From positions 372,001-436,000 of the forward strand of contig JADNRY010000012.1 of NCBI GenBank assembly GCA_015501585.1: a stretch of DNA of 64,000 nt. The letters are read 5' to 3'. The first letter of the stretch is position 1; every line of letters begins with the position of its first letter. The translations under genes were made by a program, and so were the position numbers. The notes under the pieces are model-generated. The model was not told the DNA's origin and did no database searches. It saw only the letters and a list, made by a program, of their open reading frames with translations. The stretch is from Rhodocollybia butyracea. Lineage: Eukaryota > Basidiomycota > Agaricomycetes > Agaricales > Omphalotaceae. Below, in pieces: positions 24,659-37,207 of this stretch.

Positions 24659-27172
24659 TCACACATCAGTGTCCAATTCTCTCATTTTGACCCATAGCCC
24701 GTCCTGCAACGTACCGTTCAGAAACCTCTGCACAAAAAATGAGAAAAATATCATACACCTTTACCATCATCGTCAAATGAACTGTCAGCATTACTTTGTC
24801 CCTACCCTTTGTTGTGCCCGGCATAGGCACCCAGTCTGCAGGGGATTTCGATGACTCTGGCTGTGCATCCCAGTCCATCTCAAAGTCGGTGAACGATTGC
24901 AGGAGTCTGATGAGGAAGTAGGATACTTCATTGTACGCAAACTTGGAGCAGTCAATTTCGGAATCAGCAGATTTGCAATTGGTCACCAACCTGTTTTCCG
25001 ACACATATACGAGGCCCTTTGCTGAAAGGCGTGAATAGATATGGAGATGGTGCCAAGTATTTTTGTACTCTCTCGTCAATGAAACGATCTGGATCGAATT
25101 CCAGAGCTGAAAACAGTGTCAACCGTATAGTTCGGAGGGAATTGCAACTTGGGCTCTCTCACCATCAGGACCCCACAAGTCTTCCCGACGATGCATTAGG
25201 AATGGGCTGTATACGCATCTATTGATTGAATGTTAGACGAGGTCTGGAAACAGCTTCGAATGTCTTACTTGACACCTGCGGGGATGTAGTAGTCTGGCTG
25301 ACCATTTTTGGCCGGCAAAACGATCGGCTTTTTGGTGTATCTAACGACATTGTTAGCCTCATTTCATTTGTTCATGGAACAGTGACCCGACCTGGAGTTG
25401 AACCCAACTGCAGGATACAAACGAAGGGTTTCTAGAGCAAATCAAGAAAATCTAGAAAAGTCCCAATAAAATGGTCACCTACCGTTAAGAAAGGCCCGTA
25501 GATATTTCATGTCAGCGATGTGTTTGTAGGAGGGCTGTGCGTGAGGACCGATGAACTCTAGAATCTCTGTTCTTAATTTTTTGGTCAGATCTGGTCGTTC
25601 TGTTAATTTGTAGATGGCAAAAGTGAGCAGGGAGGCTGTCTGAACATTTATTTTAGCTCGAACCCGGTTTTTGGACTTCACACTCACAGCATCTCTTCCA
25701 GCCACGAGAATGTTGCAGAGCTCATCCTTTACAACCCGATCGTCTAGGTGGGGATGCACTGAGCGAGTTTCAAGGCGATTTCAAACTGGACGCACCATCC
25801 GTTGAACGAATTAAATGATCCAAAAATGTTTGTCCCTCCCCATCATCATTATTTCCAGTCTCACCCGTATTTTCCTGCGCCAAGTGGGCTCTTCTCCTCT
25901 CCTCCACAATCGGATTAGTGAAATTATCCACTTGTGCCCGATGGGCTTTGACTTTGTCTGACCAGAACTCCGCCAGGGGCCAGAAATCACCGAGTCTTCC
26001 CCGTTGAGCAGCTTTTTCTTGCCCTTCCATAAATGCACGGACAAACATATTCGAAGGATGGCCAGATAATGAAGGATCGTCCTTGATAAGTGCATTTTTC
26101 GGGTATGGAATTCCTGCGGAGAGGGAACCTACATCTTTACCGAAGAGAAACTCTGTGGCACTGTCAAGAGTAAAGCGGCCAATAAGACTCTGAAAGAAGC
26201 GAGTGTGTGAAGGGGGTTGTGAGGCTGACAAGAGTCTGGGTGCCTTACCTGGAACTCTATGGGATAGCCTTGGGCTAGTCGAGTTTTGATGATGGAAATG
26301 GTATCTTCAGTGTGGTGTTCGAATATATCAAAATCGCTTATTCTGTTTCTGCTAAAGAAGGGGAGTGTCATTTTGCGGTGAAATCTGAGAGCTGATCAGA
26401 TGCCAACAGCTGGGTTAGTATTTGTAGCTCACTTCCACATGTCGCCTAAAGTTTTCACTTGAGCAGGGCATTTTCAACCAAAGTGAGCAGTAATAATTAC
26501 CGTCAGAGTTAAAGACACCCGAACCAAGGAGAGATTTTAATTGCTGGTAATTTACAACGCCTAGAACTCGGGAGTCACTGGTGGCGGTGGGGGAAGGCAG
26601 AAGGTTAACTGACCTTTCTCAAAGCTGTCGAATTGTGTAGTAAGGATCGCCTATAAACGATGGAGCATGAGAAAATAGGATACCAAAGTTCGTAGTGAGT
26701 ACCTTGACATGTTCAGGCTCCAGCGTCATAACCTGTAAAGCTTAGTTAGAAGCGAGCTTCAGTCGACTCCACAGAGGACAAGACCAACCCGCGTTTGAGT
26801 GTAGACTTGGTACATAAAAATATTCCCATATTTTTGCGCCCATTCGACGAAGGCTTCTCCGACATACCCATCCCCAAAACTCCTTACCACACCGGCTACG
26901 ACCTCGGAACTACTTCCTTCTACCAAAGGAGGTAGTACTGCACCCATCTGAGTCGCTCTACGCGTATCAAGGATTTTCGCATATAGTCTGGAGAGGAACA
27001 AACTCCAAATGAGACGTGAAAGGAAGGCGATGATGAGGACCAGGCAGGTTATGTATTTCGAAAAAGAGTGGCCATGGTGCGTTAAAATGTTTAAGACAGT
27101 GTACGTGCCGAGAACGGACAGGGCCTGGGGAAAAGCCAGGCGAAAAAGCAAAACTGGACCTGGAGGTATCAT
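24659..27172 (-). CDS. Cytochrome P450, CYP63-like (copy 2)
   Basis: This is the second tandem P450. It starts [18 protein letters not shown] and has membrane segments, the block [39 protein letters not shown]-helix AGRDA then [16 protein letters not shown], and the haem block [12 protein letters not shown]. The haem block keeps Phe, Gly, Arg and Cys but differs from [11 protein letters not shown] in the other copies. The last intron, chosen by comparison with copies 1 and 3, joins ..VK to [14 protein letters not shown] and puts the stop at 24659-24661. Without that splice the frame runs on to a different C-terminus. The gene looks intact. The changed haem-loop residues may mean a shifted redox or substrate profile, but that is only inference. 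Confidence 0.88.
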
Positions 27173-27590
27173 CTATGAAAAGTGTTATCGGAGACGAACG
27201 AGTCTATAGAACCGTGCTCTTCTTATACCTTGATAGCTTGGTATTTTCAGGAACCCAGACAATTCGAACCATGATGAGTCCGCATATCCGAATAGAGGAG
27301 TGATAATCTTGATAATCTTAGACCTGGATACCGTTGAAGGTGGATCGCTTCATGATTTGTTACGGCGAAATCTCAATAATAACAGCAAAACGTTACAATT
27401 CACCGTCAACATCCAGCGCTCAGCGCCAGCAGCTGACAACTATCGGAGCTGAGATTTCCCGAGTTCCAGTTCCACATATGGCCAGTTTGGCAGTTTGGCA
27501 ACCGACGAGAACCAAAGAAGGGGGATTTAAGCGCTCGTGCCACCCGGAGTTGAATTTCGCGGTTTCTGATAGAACACACTACAGTACGTC
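27173..27590. other. Intergenic between P450 copies 2 and 3
   Basis: About 420 bases contain the presumed promoter of copy 2 and the 3' flank of copy 3. I see no distinct element. Confidence 0.5.
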
Positions 27591-30308
27591 TCAAATGTCC
27601 TCAGTTACAGAAGCCTCGCCCATCTTTACCCACAGTCCCTCCTGCAAGGCACAAGTAAATCATTCGCCTAGCATAACAATGTCTGTCTATACTCACATGT
27701 ATATACATTGTAAGATGCGATTTGAGTTGGACCTTTTCGGTCGCTTTAATTCCACCTTCTTTCTTCCAGCTCGCAGGGGGTTTCGAATGCGGAGGCTGAC
27801 TTTCTTCCGAAAGCTCAATGTTTGAAAAGTTTTGCAATAGTCGCACAAGGAAGAAGGAACTTTCGTTGTAGGCGAACTGTAAAGCAAATGAGTAAGTAAC
27901 CACCGTGAATTGAATGTAACAAGGGAGGACTCACCTGTTGTCCTAAACAGATCCGAGGCCCTAGAGATGATGAATGAAAGATGAGCGAAATCTGCGAAAT
28001 TCAATATCATACCGGCGTTGAAAGGGAGGAAGATGAAGGGGTTTGGAGTAAGGTACTTGTGGACCCTTTCATCCAAGAAGCGGCCCGGGTCGAATGTCAA
28101 AGCTAAGCTCAAAACTAGTCAGTCAATGTTCACCGCAAAAGTATGCAAGACGATAGTACCATCTGGACCCCACAAATCTGTGCGGCGATGCATAACAAAT
28201 ACACTATAAATACACCTGCAAGATAATGCTAGTAGTAAGCTCGGGGTTCAAATTAACAACTGTGGTACTTGCTCACCGAGTGCCAGCAGGTACAAATATC
28301 GGTTTATTACCTGGCTTCAAAGGTGGCAATGTCGTGTCTTTATTCGATGCTCTAACGAAACAGATCAGATACAATGCACAGCGGAAGACGTGGCATTACT
28401 ACCTCATATCAAAAGGCCTGAACAAGATGTCTTTAGCACAGGAACATGCTCAATACAAGTACCACTTACACCGGAGGATACAATCTTAATGTTTCTGAAA
28501 GGCGAAATGTTATGAGCTATAGGCACGAATAGCTAATCTACTCACCATTTAGAACAGCTCGCAGATACTTCATGTCTCGAAGATCGTCATAGGTTGGTCG
28601 CCGATTTGGCCCGATAGTACTCAGTATCTCCTCGCGTAATCGTAAAAGCACATGCTTGTGTTGCGAGAGCATATACACCGTAAATGAAAGAAGACTGGCA
28701 GTCTATAAGTCTACCGTATCAGTATGAGCTCTGCGTTTAACAGAAAAATAAAAATTACAGTGTCACGACCAGCTACGGCTAAGTTCATGATTTCATCCCG
28801 AATGATTATGGGATCTGTTTGTAGAATGAGTAAACGAAGAAGAAAAAAGAGGCTATGAGTGCCCACCATCGGTTTGTCGGATTAAATGATCCAAAACCGT
28901 TTCACTCTCCTCAGCTTGTTCCTTCGGTAGACCCTCTTTACTAGATTTTGCCCTTCGAACACCTTCTTGTATAATAAGATCCAAGAACTCATGTACAGGC
29001 TTCATTTTCTCCTTGGTTTTGTCTTTCCAGAACTAGAGTGAGAGAGTATCACCACGAGCTCTAGATTACAAAAGAAAAACCTGAGGCTCGCCTCAGTTAG
29101 AGGCCACATATCACCAAAGCGAGATCGAAAGGCCGTCGCGCTTTGAGCCTCACTGAAAGCGCGAGAGAACCGAGCGCTGAACGATTGTACAGTGCGAGTG
29201 GAATCAGCAGGATCTGTGTAGGTAAAGTAAGGATATGCGAGGGGATCAGAGAGCGTTCCGAGGTCGTGGCCGAATAGAAATTCAGTTGCGGAATCCAGAG
29301 TGAAACGGGAAACAACTTCCTGGATGGTACATTAGAGATTGATTTGATATGGTCGAGAAAGATGCACATTACCTGGAAGTCGACGGCGTATCCTTCCTTG
29401 AATCGAGCTTTCATCTTAACGATGGCCTGGTCTGCGTGTTTATCAAAGATATCGAAATGAGTGATTCGGTCTTTGCTGAAGAACGGCCGTGTAATGCTAC
29501 GATGAAATCTCCAAAGGTCCCCTATTCAAGTAGTCAAGTCATGGAGTGGAAGGTTATATTGAAAATTAACAGACCGTCTACAGCAAACACTCCTGTTCCT
29601 AGCAACGAGTTCAATGTCGAGACGGTATCTCGGCCTAAATAACATTAAGATGGATGTCAATAATTTGGAATTGCGTATCAGATACCCTTGTCGAAATCGT
29701 CAAATTGGGTTGCTAGCAAGGCCTGTCGTGGACATCAGTTTAATAATCCTACGAGAACCATGTCGACTGACCTTGACATGGTTGGGTTCGAAGGTGACGA
29801 TCTAGAGGACATCTCAGCTTACGAGAATACAGAAAATAAATGAGATTTACCCTGTCTTGAAACAAAACTCGCGCATTGAACGTAGGTCCGGTCGTATGAA
29901 GTCGGTTTTCCAATCCATCCGCTAGTATTGGGTATCAATTTGCAACGAGGATCTTCAAGAAACACACACACCGATATACCCAGTTTTCATAGATTTTATG
30001 GCGCGATATAAGCTTAGTATACCTCCAGGAAGAGGATCTTCAAAGAAATTGGGGGAATTGGCCATGACTGCTCCCATACGAGCCGCAATGATACGGTTAG
30101 AAATCATGGAATGTGCAACACTTATAGTCAAAGCCACCGGAAAGGAAAGGATATACAGGAAAGAAACGAGCCATGTTGATATGGTGTCGGTAGTATAGAA
30201 GTGATATACGACCAAGAGGAGGTATACAGTAATTGGAGGAATGATAAGCTTGGGAAGCCGTTTGACGACGAACGGAATTCCTGGCGGGAGGTTCGAGTTG
30301 CCAGACAT
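27591..30308 (-). CDS. Cytochrome P450, CYP63-like (copy 3)
   Basis: This is the third and most diverged of the tandem P450s. It starts at ATG 30308 with [18 protein letters not shown] and two hydrophobic segments. It keeps [17 protein letters not shown]-helix AGRDT then [14 protein letters not shown], and the haem block [12 protein letters not shown] split by an intron. The final exon reads [16 protein letters not shown], stop 27591-27593. It differs most in the N-terminal anchor and in the loop after it, so it duplicated earlier than copies 1 and 2. All catalytic residues visible in the family are present. Introns are numerous and short, and ends were set by frame and by comparison with the other copies. 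Confidence 0.87.
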
Positions 30309-32065
30309 GGTTGATGGTTAAAAGCAATGGTCAGTGAACAGTTACCCTCTTAGAGCATACTGAGGATCAGCGGCTAAAGTTGTTCTATGATATGACAGAT
30401 ACCGATACCCACCTAGCGCATCCGGGTACTAATCACGACCGAGGGTTCACAGGACACGAGAATACAAATATAATAAACATGTGAATCGCAGTTTCCTGCA
30501 AAAGTCAAAAATCTTGTCATTCACCTGCACCCTTTGACGGTCATGAGTAACATGCCTACATGGAGCAATATTAGCGGCGACTCACTCTACCAATCGAGCT
30601 AAGAGTCTGGAAATGGAGAAGTTGTGGTAAGTACTTGAGCCTTGATCATGCTGTCGGTACACTGAGAAGATTATTAGTCGTGTATATGTATATGCCGTAG
30701 CGAGAATTAGTTCGTATGATAAGTAGTACTGGTAGACATAAAATAAGGATGAAGTCGCGGGAGGGATAAAAAGAAACGTGGGTGGAAATAGCCAAGCCGA
30801 AACCGGGAAAAGGCCACGGAACCTTTGCAAGAATCAAAAAAAAAAAAAGTCCCTATGATAGTTCGTGGCATCTGAGTTTCTTTGCACCTTTATCCAAACC
30901 CTTGCGTTCTCCTTCCTACGACCTCGGAGTTTAGTCGAGTGCGTATGAGATTGAGCGCACCTTACTCTGCGCCCAGATGGCAGCCATCCAACAGATGAGC
31001 GAGACTAGAAAAAGCGGACAGCTCCTTTCGGTGGGTTCATTTGATGGTGCGTCTCTACATGGAGATGGTCTGAAGAGAAGATATATGTGATAGCGACGAG
31101 CGTCAGCAAGTTTCGGTTCGGTTCAGGGAGGAGAAACATAGAATGTGTACTTCTTGGACAAGAGCTTCAAACTATCATCGAGACCAGGCGGGTCACCTTG
31201 AAATGGTAATTACAGTAACTACATCTTCTCGAGCGCAGGAATTCCATCCCGAGAGCTCAGAACCGAGTCAGACTGCATCCACTCGGGCGTATTCTCGATG
31301 GAAGTTTCTCGCAAAATGAACACCTGCAAACGTAATGGATGAAGTATACTGGGTGCGATTGTACGGTGCGCACGCGCGTGCATAAGCGAATATTGGGGAG
31401 CTTGCTTGGAAGACTGTTCCTTTCCTTGATTGGGCGAGCGAAGCGAAACCCATTGATGGAGCGTGCCGCTGTGAACTACTGTGAACGAACACAGGCATAA
31501 TGAGGTCGAACTGCTTTGACCGGCCAAAGCGAGGGCGCGGAGCCGCCGAACTTTCGCTCTGCATTACATGGATCGTAATGCAAGATTCATTTTTCGTGGT
31601 CTTCTGAATTAACTTGTTTCAGGGATGATAGTCACAAGAGATTAAGTTTTGCATTGGCGTGTTGTTCTCCTTAGTAGATTAGGTATTGGGGATATGAATT
31701 CAACAGCTTTAGTTTGCTGGACGCATTGTTTGTCAAATTAGAAATATTATTAGTGACCAATTGAAATGAACTTACCGCACTAACCTGAATGATAAAATGG
31801 GCACGACCAGTTCCCGTATTTACTTTTGTAACAGACAAAATATGCCTGGCAATGAACACAATTAACTCCACCGCGACTCAGATGAGTCCTGTGACCCAAG
31901 ATACTGCCAATGGTTGAGCATTGAACAAATGTAGAGAACTAGTTTTCAGACTCAACGTTGTGGCGAGGGTATGTGTGACAGTAGATATGCTGTTTCGGTG
32001 ACAGCAGGTAACTGGCAGGTTGACCATTTCTGTGAAAAAATAAGGGCCGTAAAGATTCTGCTAGT
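30309..32065. other. Intergenic, about 1.8 kb
   Basis: No gene is recognised. On the minus strand at about 30578-30605 there is TTAGCTCGATTGGTAGAGT, which looks like a tRNA D-arm or Pol III A-box. No anticodon arm or T-arm (GGTTCGAATCC) follows. An A-run lies near 30837. Confidence 0.5.
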
Positions 32066-32094
32066 CGCGCCGGTTCTTCCTTCCTTCCTTCCTC
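32066..32094 (-). repeat. Dispersed repeat, partial copy D, with TTCC tract
   Basis: CGCGCCGGTTC followed by TTCC repeats is identical over about 24 bases to the same junction of copy C near 4148-4171. The rest of the repeat core is not recognisable here. Confidence 0.4.
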
Positions 32095-32169
32095 TTATAA
32101 ACAGGGATTCTGCTGGTGACTGGTCCACCTCGTATCCTTTCATTGGACGTACTTACATTCCAATAAAAG

Positions 32170-33986
32170 TTATACATAATATTGTTGTACTTTACTCGAC
32201 ATATATGGCTCAATCACATCTGTGATGATGAAGACTGGCAATATATCCTCATCTTCGTCGTCCTTGTCGTACCCTGAGACTTCTCGGATATGTAGGACCA
32301 ATCTACAGCATAGTATTGAGTGCATGACTGTTAGCGGCCTAAAGAACTGTCAGTTCTTGGAGTCGAGAGCAAAAAAAATAGACCTACGAGTCCAAAAGTA
32401 ACAGAAGCCCGGGCTACAAACGATCGTGTTACTAAACCCAAATTGTAGCGAGTCAACGGTGCTTACTGGTACAGTGAGTAGGACAGCTACATTAGCAATG
32501 GTGAACGCTGCAATTAATCGTTGAGTGGCTCAGTGATCAGCCGGATTTTGACAAAAAAGACGCACGAATAACCGAGAAGTAGTAAAATAAACCTCAAGAT
32601 GGCATTAGCTTCGAATGTACCGGAGAGACGCCTCTCACCTTCACAATACATCATACTAACAACTTGACTGAAGTGAAAGCCAGATTCACGATCTAAAGTC
32701 CACATCTATCAGAGCTGTTCACTGAGAGTCCACTGAAGCCCACATGAATCAAAAGTCTTCCAAACTGTAAGCATTGTGATGACTTGGGTACATGATCAGC
32801 TATGCTTTCGTTTGTTATCTCGAGTCTGGAACGCACCAGATTCTCCTCCCAGTAGAGCCAGATAACAGATCAGCCCAATCTTAGACTCTCCAGACAGAAA
32901 ACATGAAAACGGTGGCCTAAGTCCGACGGGAACCACGGTCACTAAGCCAAATATTAAACGTAACAATGAGTCCTCGATCATCCATTCTATGGAGAAGATA
33001 AACCGACCATCGAATGACTTCGTAAAGCGGAGGATAGCTATAGTGCATGCAATAGCAATAAGCTGCAGTAGGTGATCAACGATCAGTGTGAAACGGATAA
33101 CACGGTATTAACACCTAGACTGACTATCCAAGAGAGACCAAAGATACCCAAGATTTTCCTGGACTTGTTATAGATCGAATAGGTTCGAAGCATCAGGATG
33201 ACTGAGGGCAACAAAGCTCAGCGGAAACGAAAAAAAGTCAATTCACAAGATCGCTCACGATTAGCCACGCCGATACCCCACCCTGCGAAAACTACACTAG
33301 ACCTTTAGTATCACAGTAGAACAAACACAGTGCTGCGTACTCGTCGTAAAGGTCATCAGACTGCACGTCTTTCAGGAGATTGAGGAACGAAATCACAATG
33401 ACAAATTGACTAACATACATCGGTAATACGCTCTGTAGTCAAGATTTAGTATGTGAAGTCGCAGTCTAAAGCCACCACGCACCTTCCGCCGCAATAGTCA
33501 TTACTGAAAGAGGCGCATACCTGGTGTACAAGTACAACACCTTTACTAGGCTCCAATCTGAGCGCCATATACGAGATACCTGTACGAAAGAATGAGCTGG
33601 TAACTTGGAAATATTTGGGGGCTCAGCGCTTTACCTCCCGATCTAATGATATGATCCAGTCATAGACCTGAGTAAGGAGGTTGGAATCAGATGATTAAGA
33701 AAATGTCGTTGGAGGCCTCACCAGGAGTGCAAGGAATGCAACTGTCCGGGCAAAGCTCTATTAGTACGGGATATCGCAAACATGATACATCGCAGAGCGG
33801 AAAGTGGACACAAAGAAATATGATAAGAAAGTGGGATGCTGTAGACCAGGGGGCTCGCCAAAGTCATTTTACCCACCTGTAACATACTGGAAAGATAGCA
33901 ACGTTAGATCATACAGGCAGATAGAAATTATGGCGACATACAGTCACAACCTGAAGTTCAACTTCGAGATTCGAGATGGTCGACAT
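32170..33986 (-). CDS. DUF6533-family multi-pass membrane protein
   Basis: Many small exons join into a typical Agaricomycete DUF6533 integral membrane protein. The likely start at 33986 gives MSTISNLEVELQYVTVAFLA. The DUF6533 signature follows: VYDWIISLDREVSRIW, then SLVKVLYLYTRY. Later segments are ILMLRTYSIYNKSRKILGIF, LIAIACTIAI, ESVITMLTVWKTF, YYFSVIPFTIANVAVLL and MHSILCCRLVLHIREVSG. It ends in an acidic tail (KDDEDEDIL), stop 32170-32172. At least six hydrophobic segments are visible. The family's function is unknown. Exon ends were set by frame and family pattern, and one or two introns would be very short (about 32 bases), so details may be wrong. Confidence 0.75.
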
Positions 33987-34370
33987 CCTCAATTCACTTG
34001 GATCGCAAACAGTCTTACAGTGTGGCAGTCAGCGACCAAAGGACCAGCTCGAAAGTTGTGGGGAAAAGAAGAGATAATGAAAAGAAAAGAAAGAGAACTG
34101 AAGATGGGAGAACTGAACCAAACTGATGACCAGATGCCAGGATGGCGATGGCAGTTATGTAGTCCTAGGCTTTCACCACCATTCATAAATTCTCCATACA
34201 TACACTGTAAATATAGAGGTTTGAAGGAATCATAATCAGCTTGATGATTGATGTCGATCAATTTTCTCAGTTTCGTAGCGACAGGCGACAGGCGGACCGG
34301 ACGGGGGATTCGGGCACAGCAGCGAAGCACTAGCCAGGCTAGCAAACTTAAAGGTAAAGGTATTTAGGAA

Positions 34371-34389
34371 GGTTAGGTTAGGTTAGGTT
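34371..34389 (+). repeat. Short telomere-like GGTTA array
   Basis: Nearly four GGTTA units occur in a row, preceded by TTTAGGAA. The unit resembles, but is not, the fungal TTAGGG telomere repeat. Confidence 0.55.
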
Positions 34390-34430
34390 TATTACCAGCT
34401 TGGGACCAAGTGCTGATACGCCAGGATCCG

Positions 34431-34483
34431 AAGGAAGGAAGGAAACTCGGCCAGGTGGTCCCCATTCGAGGAATAGCCGGGAA
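34431..34483 (+). repeat. Dispersed repeat, partial copy E, with GGAA tract
   Basis: Read on the minus strand, CCGGCTATTCCTCGAATGGG and GACCACCTGGCCGAGTTTCC match the core of copy A (CCGGCAGTTCCTCAATGGGA, then CCACGTCGGTT) with small insertions. It abuts three GGAA units. Confidence 0.45.
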
Positions 34484-35404
34484 GTGCAAATGAGTCCTAG
34501 CGAGTCTCGCGCGCGGGGTGACATTTGATTTCCAGAATTCTCTCAGAGGCGAAACAACAATGACAAAACTAAACAGGAACTGCCCCTGCATGCGTGAGGC
34601 ATTGGGGATTGATGAGGTGGCTGTCAGAGAGTTGCTAAAACAGAAATCAAGTATGATCCTTGCCTCAGAGCTATGCAAGCTATGCTTGTGCAGACTGGGT
34701 GAAACCGATGATGATGATCGGAGTCAGCGATGTCGATGAGCTTGAATCAACCAAGTAATCGAGAGTCTTATCAGTATTATTTTTGATTCGTATTTGTTGA
34801 AAAACTACTTGACAACGGCTACAAAATACTGTCCTGGCAAACAAAATATCAGCGTGAATAAAGTACCTGCACAATGCGTGTATTAAAAGTGTAAATAAAA
34901 ATAGGGCGAGTAGTCGTAGTAGTAGCGAGGCGAAGTTTCTCTATAACATCAACGTCAGAAGTTTATTGAGTCTGCCGAGGGAAGCCAGTTGCAGAGTAAA
35001 GCTTTTGACAAGTGTATTTTGAGGAGCAAAGAGGTAAAACAAAACCTCTTGGTAGTGGGTTCGCAACAGGATAGAACTACTTGATGTTGCGAGAGATCTG
35101 CTACATACTTAGTACAGGGTAAAAAATCCAGATCAAGTTCAACTCACAACAGCTCAGAACCATAGGACTCAAAACCAACAACGATATATTCACTTGAGTG
35201 AGGAACCAGTGTCACCCAATGCGAATGAGCGAATTCCAACAACGATACCAAAACGGAAGCTCTAGTTTTTAAGCGGTATAAAATAGTGTACATTTTGAGT
35301 GTTACCGTCTAAGATTGCGAATTAACGAGAGCCGTCTTCTCATCTATGTACGGTCGACAGAAAAGAATGTCACCATCAAGGTAGATAGGAAGGTCTTGAT
35401 AAGG

Positions 35405-36678
35405 TTTAAGCTACGAAAGCCTTGCCCTTCTCAATGTTCTTTTTGAGCTCGGGCAAGCATGCCTCAAGGAGCTTCTCTTCCTGAGGAGAAAGAGGACCAA
35501 TAGGGTGAATCTTCTCGACACCATTGACCTAGAAATACAAATGTGAAATTTGCACGGATAAATAGGAAAGAGAACACCTACACCAAGCTCGACAGGGGAA
35601 GAGAAGAAGTCAATGCCTCGGTCAGCGAAAAGAGGGCTCTTGACAAAGGTGGGGGTGATGACACCTTTTTCACCGCTCAGACCACGGAGGAGTAAGCCGG
35701 TGAATTTGGCACCAGCGTAGGCCATGGACAGGGTTGCAGAACCGGCACCATCTTTGGCTTTGACAACTTCGTCCCCACCAAATTGGATCCTGTACACTAG
35801 CTTGTCGTAATCCTCGCCCTGGAGCCTTTTACCTCTCGAAAGCTGAGAGAGTAGAGGGACGATGGTGGGACCACTATGGCCACCTATGACAGGGACATTA
35901 CACTCCGAGGGACTAGAGTCGGAAACAGAAGCAAGGAAACGCGAAGCCCGGACGACGTCAAGAGTAGTAACACCGAATAGACGTGCGGGGTCAAAGACGC
36001 CGGCTTTTTCGAGGGTGGCGGCTACGATGGGGACAGTGGAATTGACAGGGTTGGAGATAACAAGAATGTGTGCGGTAGGGGCAACACGGCCAATAGCAGC
36101 AGCGAGGTCGCGAACAATAGATGCGTTCGTCTAGATGATATTCTTAAGCATTGCGTTTGGAGAAAAAGACGAAACTCACATTGAAAAGATCATCTCGGGT
36201 CATCTTGACGTGGAATTAGAGCGGAAAATCACAAGCAATACCAATCACTTACCCCAGGCTAAGGAAGATTTAGAGTATGTTTTCTAGCAGAAATAAGATT
36301 GGCTTACCTTTCTTGGGACTCCAGCAGGGATGACAACGACCTTAGTTCCCTCCAGAGCAGCATCCAAGTGCTCCGCCGCGTATCCGGTTACCTAGACGTG
36401 ACGTGAATGGGCACGAAATTGACGTGTAAAAGTACAAAACAAGATACCTCGCTAGAAGTATCAACATGGCTAACATCTGCAGCAACACCAGGAGCTCCAC
36501 GGATATCGTACAAGCTTAAATTGGACACCAAGGGGTCAAGCTTCAAAAGCAGGGATAGAGGCTGGCCAATACCTCCTCCAGCGCCAAGCACAGTGACTTT
36601 GGTCTGGCGAGCAGAGGAAGAAGAGAACAGACGGGAAGAAGGGGAAGCGAGAGTTTTAGCTGCGCTACGTGCAAACAT
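35405..36678 (-). CDS. mdh: Mitochondrial malate dehydrogenase
   Basis: This NAD-dependent enzyme interconverts malate and oxaloacetate in the TCA cycle. The N-terminus ([20 protein letters not shown]) is a mitochondrial presequence rich in Ala, Ser and Arg. Then come the nucleotide-binding [80 protein letters not shown], the catalytic His in [14 protein letters not shown], and the end [10 protein letters not shown]. Everything expected is present. A 6-base exon (36253-36258) supplies Pro-Gly between PRK and MTRDD. The intact gene is certain, the mitochondrial isoform very likely from the presequence. Confidence 0.95.
36253..36258 (-). other. mdh: 6-nt microexon of malate dehydrogenase (Pro-Gly)
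   Basis: On the minus strand, AG-CCTGGG-GT gives an exon of two codons with proper acceptor and donor. Only its inclusion restores the invariant PRKPGMTRDDLF. The flanking introns are about 50 bases each and end in AG before ATGACCCGA. Confidence 0.88.
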
Positions 36679-37207
36679 CGTCGTAGTCGTGGTAAAGAGT
36701 AAAAGAAAACACGGAAGAACACGGGAAACTTACAGTGTGATTCCGCTCCGAGCTTCCCCAGAGATCCGGTCCGGCGTCTTTTACATCGAAGTTGCATACT
36801 CAAAGGGTCAAACGTACGTCGTTCCATCCTCCCAAATAATATAGCGCATGTCATTTGCAACTTGCTGTGAGCTTCTATAAGAGTAACGGTCATTTCTTGA
36901 TTCATCTCATTTCTTAGTGACGATCCTTATCCCGACCGTCGACCAAGATAACATAAAGAACTAAAATATTGACCAGAAACTTCATTCATACACACATAGG
37001 TATGGTCTATTAGATCATGTTACTGTTGATCGATAATCATCAAAGTTTATCAGAGAGTGCTGAGTGCTAGTGATAGTTACAGAATGAGAAGATAGTATCG
37101 TTATTTAAACTCATGCAGAGAGCCGCCACCTATCCTTGGGTGATTGTTCTGTTGATGTAGGCCTGTCAAATACATGTTCTCGAGGAGGAGAATTTCAGTA
37201 GGTCGAT
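36679..37207. other. Intergenic, MDH upstream region
   Basis: This holds the presumed MDH promoter. No other feature is recognised. Confidence 0.5.

Larger units (their letters stand above)
33987..35404. other. Intergenic, repeat-bearing
   Basis: No gene is recognised. It contains a GGTTA array (34371-34389), a partial dispersed repeat (34431-34483), and a stretch at about 34960-35350 that resembles 45525-45770 in scattered blocks. Confidence 0.5.

Noticed and set aside
30578..30605. tRNA-like D-arm on the minus strand (TTAGCTCGATTGGTAGAG)
   Set aside because: No acceptor pairing, anticodon stem with T33, or T-arm could be found downstream, even allowing an intron. At most it is a fragment.
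31219..31564. Overlapping minus-strand open frames of about 100 codons
   Set aside because: Two frames are open at once over the same DNA and neither resembles a protein family.
36407..36844. Long open frame antisense to malate dehydrogenase
   Set aside because: It lies on the opposite strand of well-supported MDH exons and promoter, has no motif, and is explained as a shadow.
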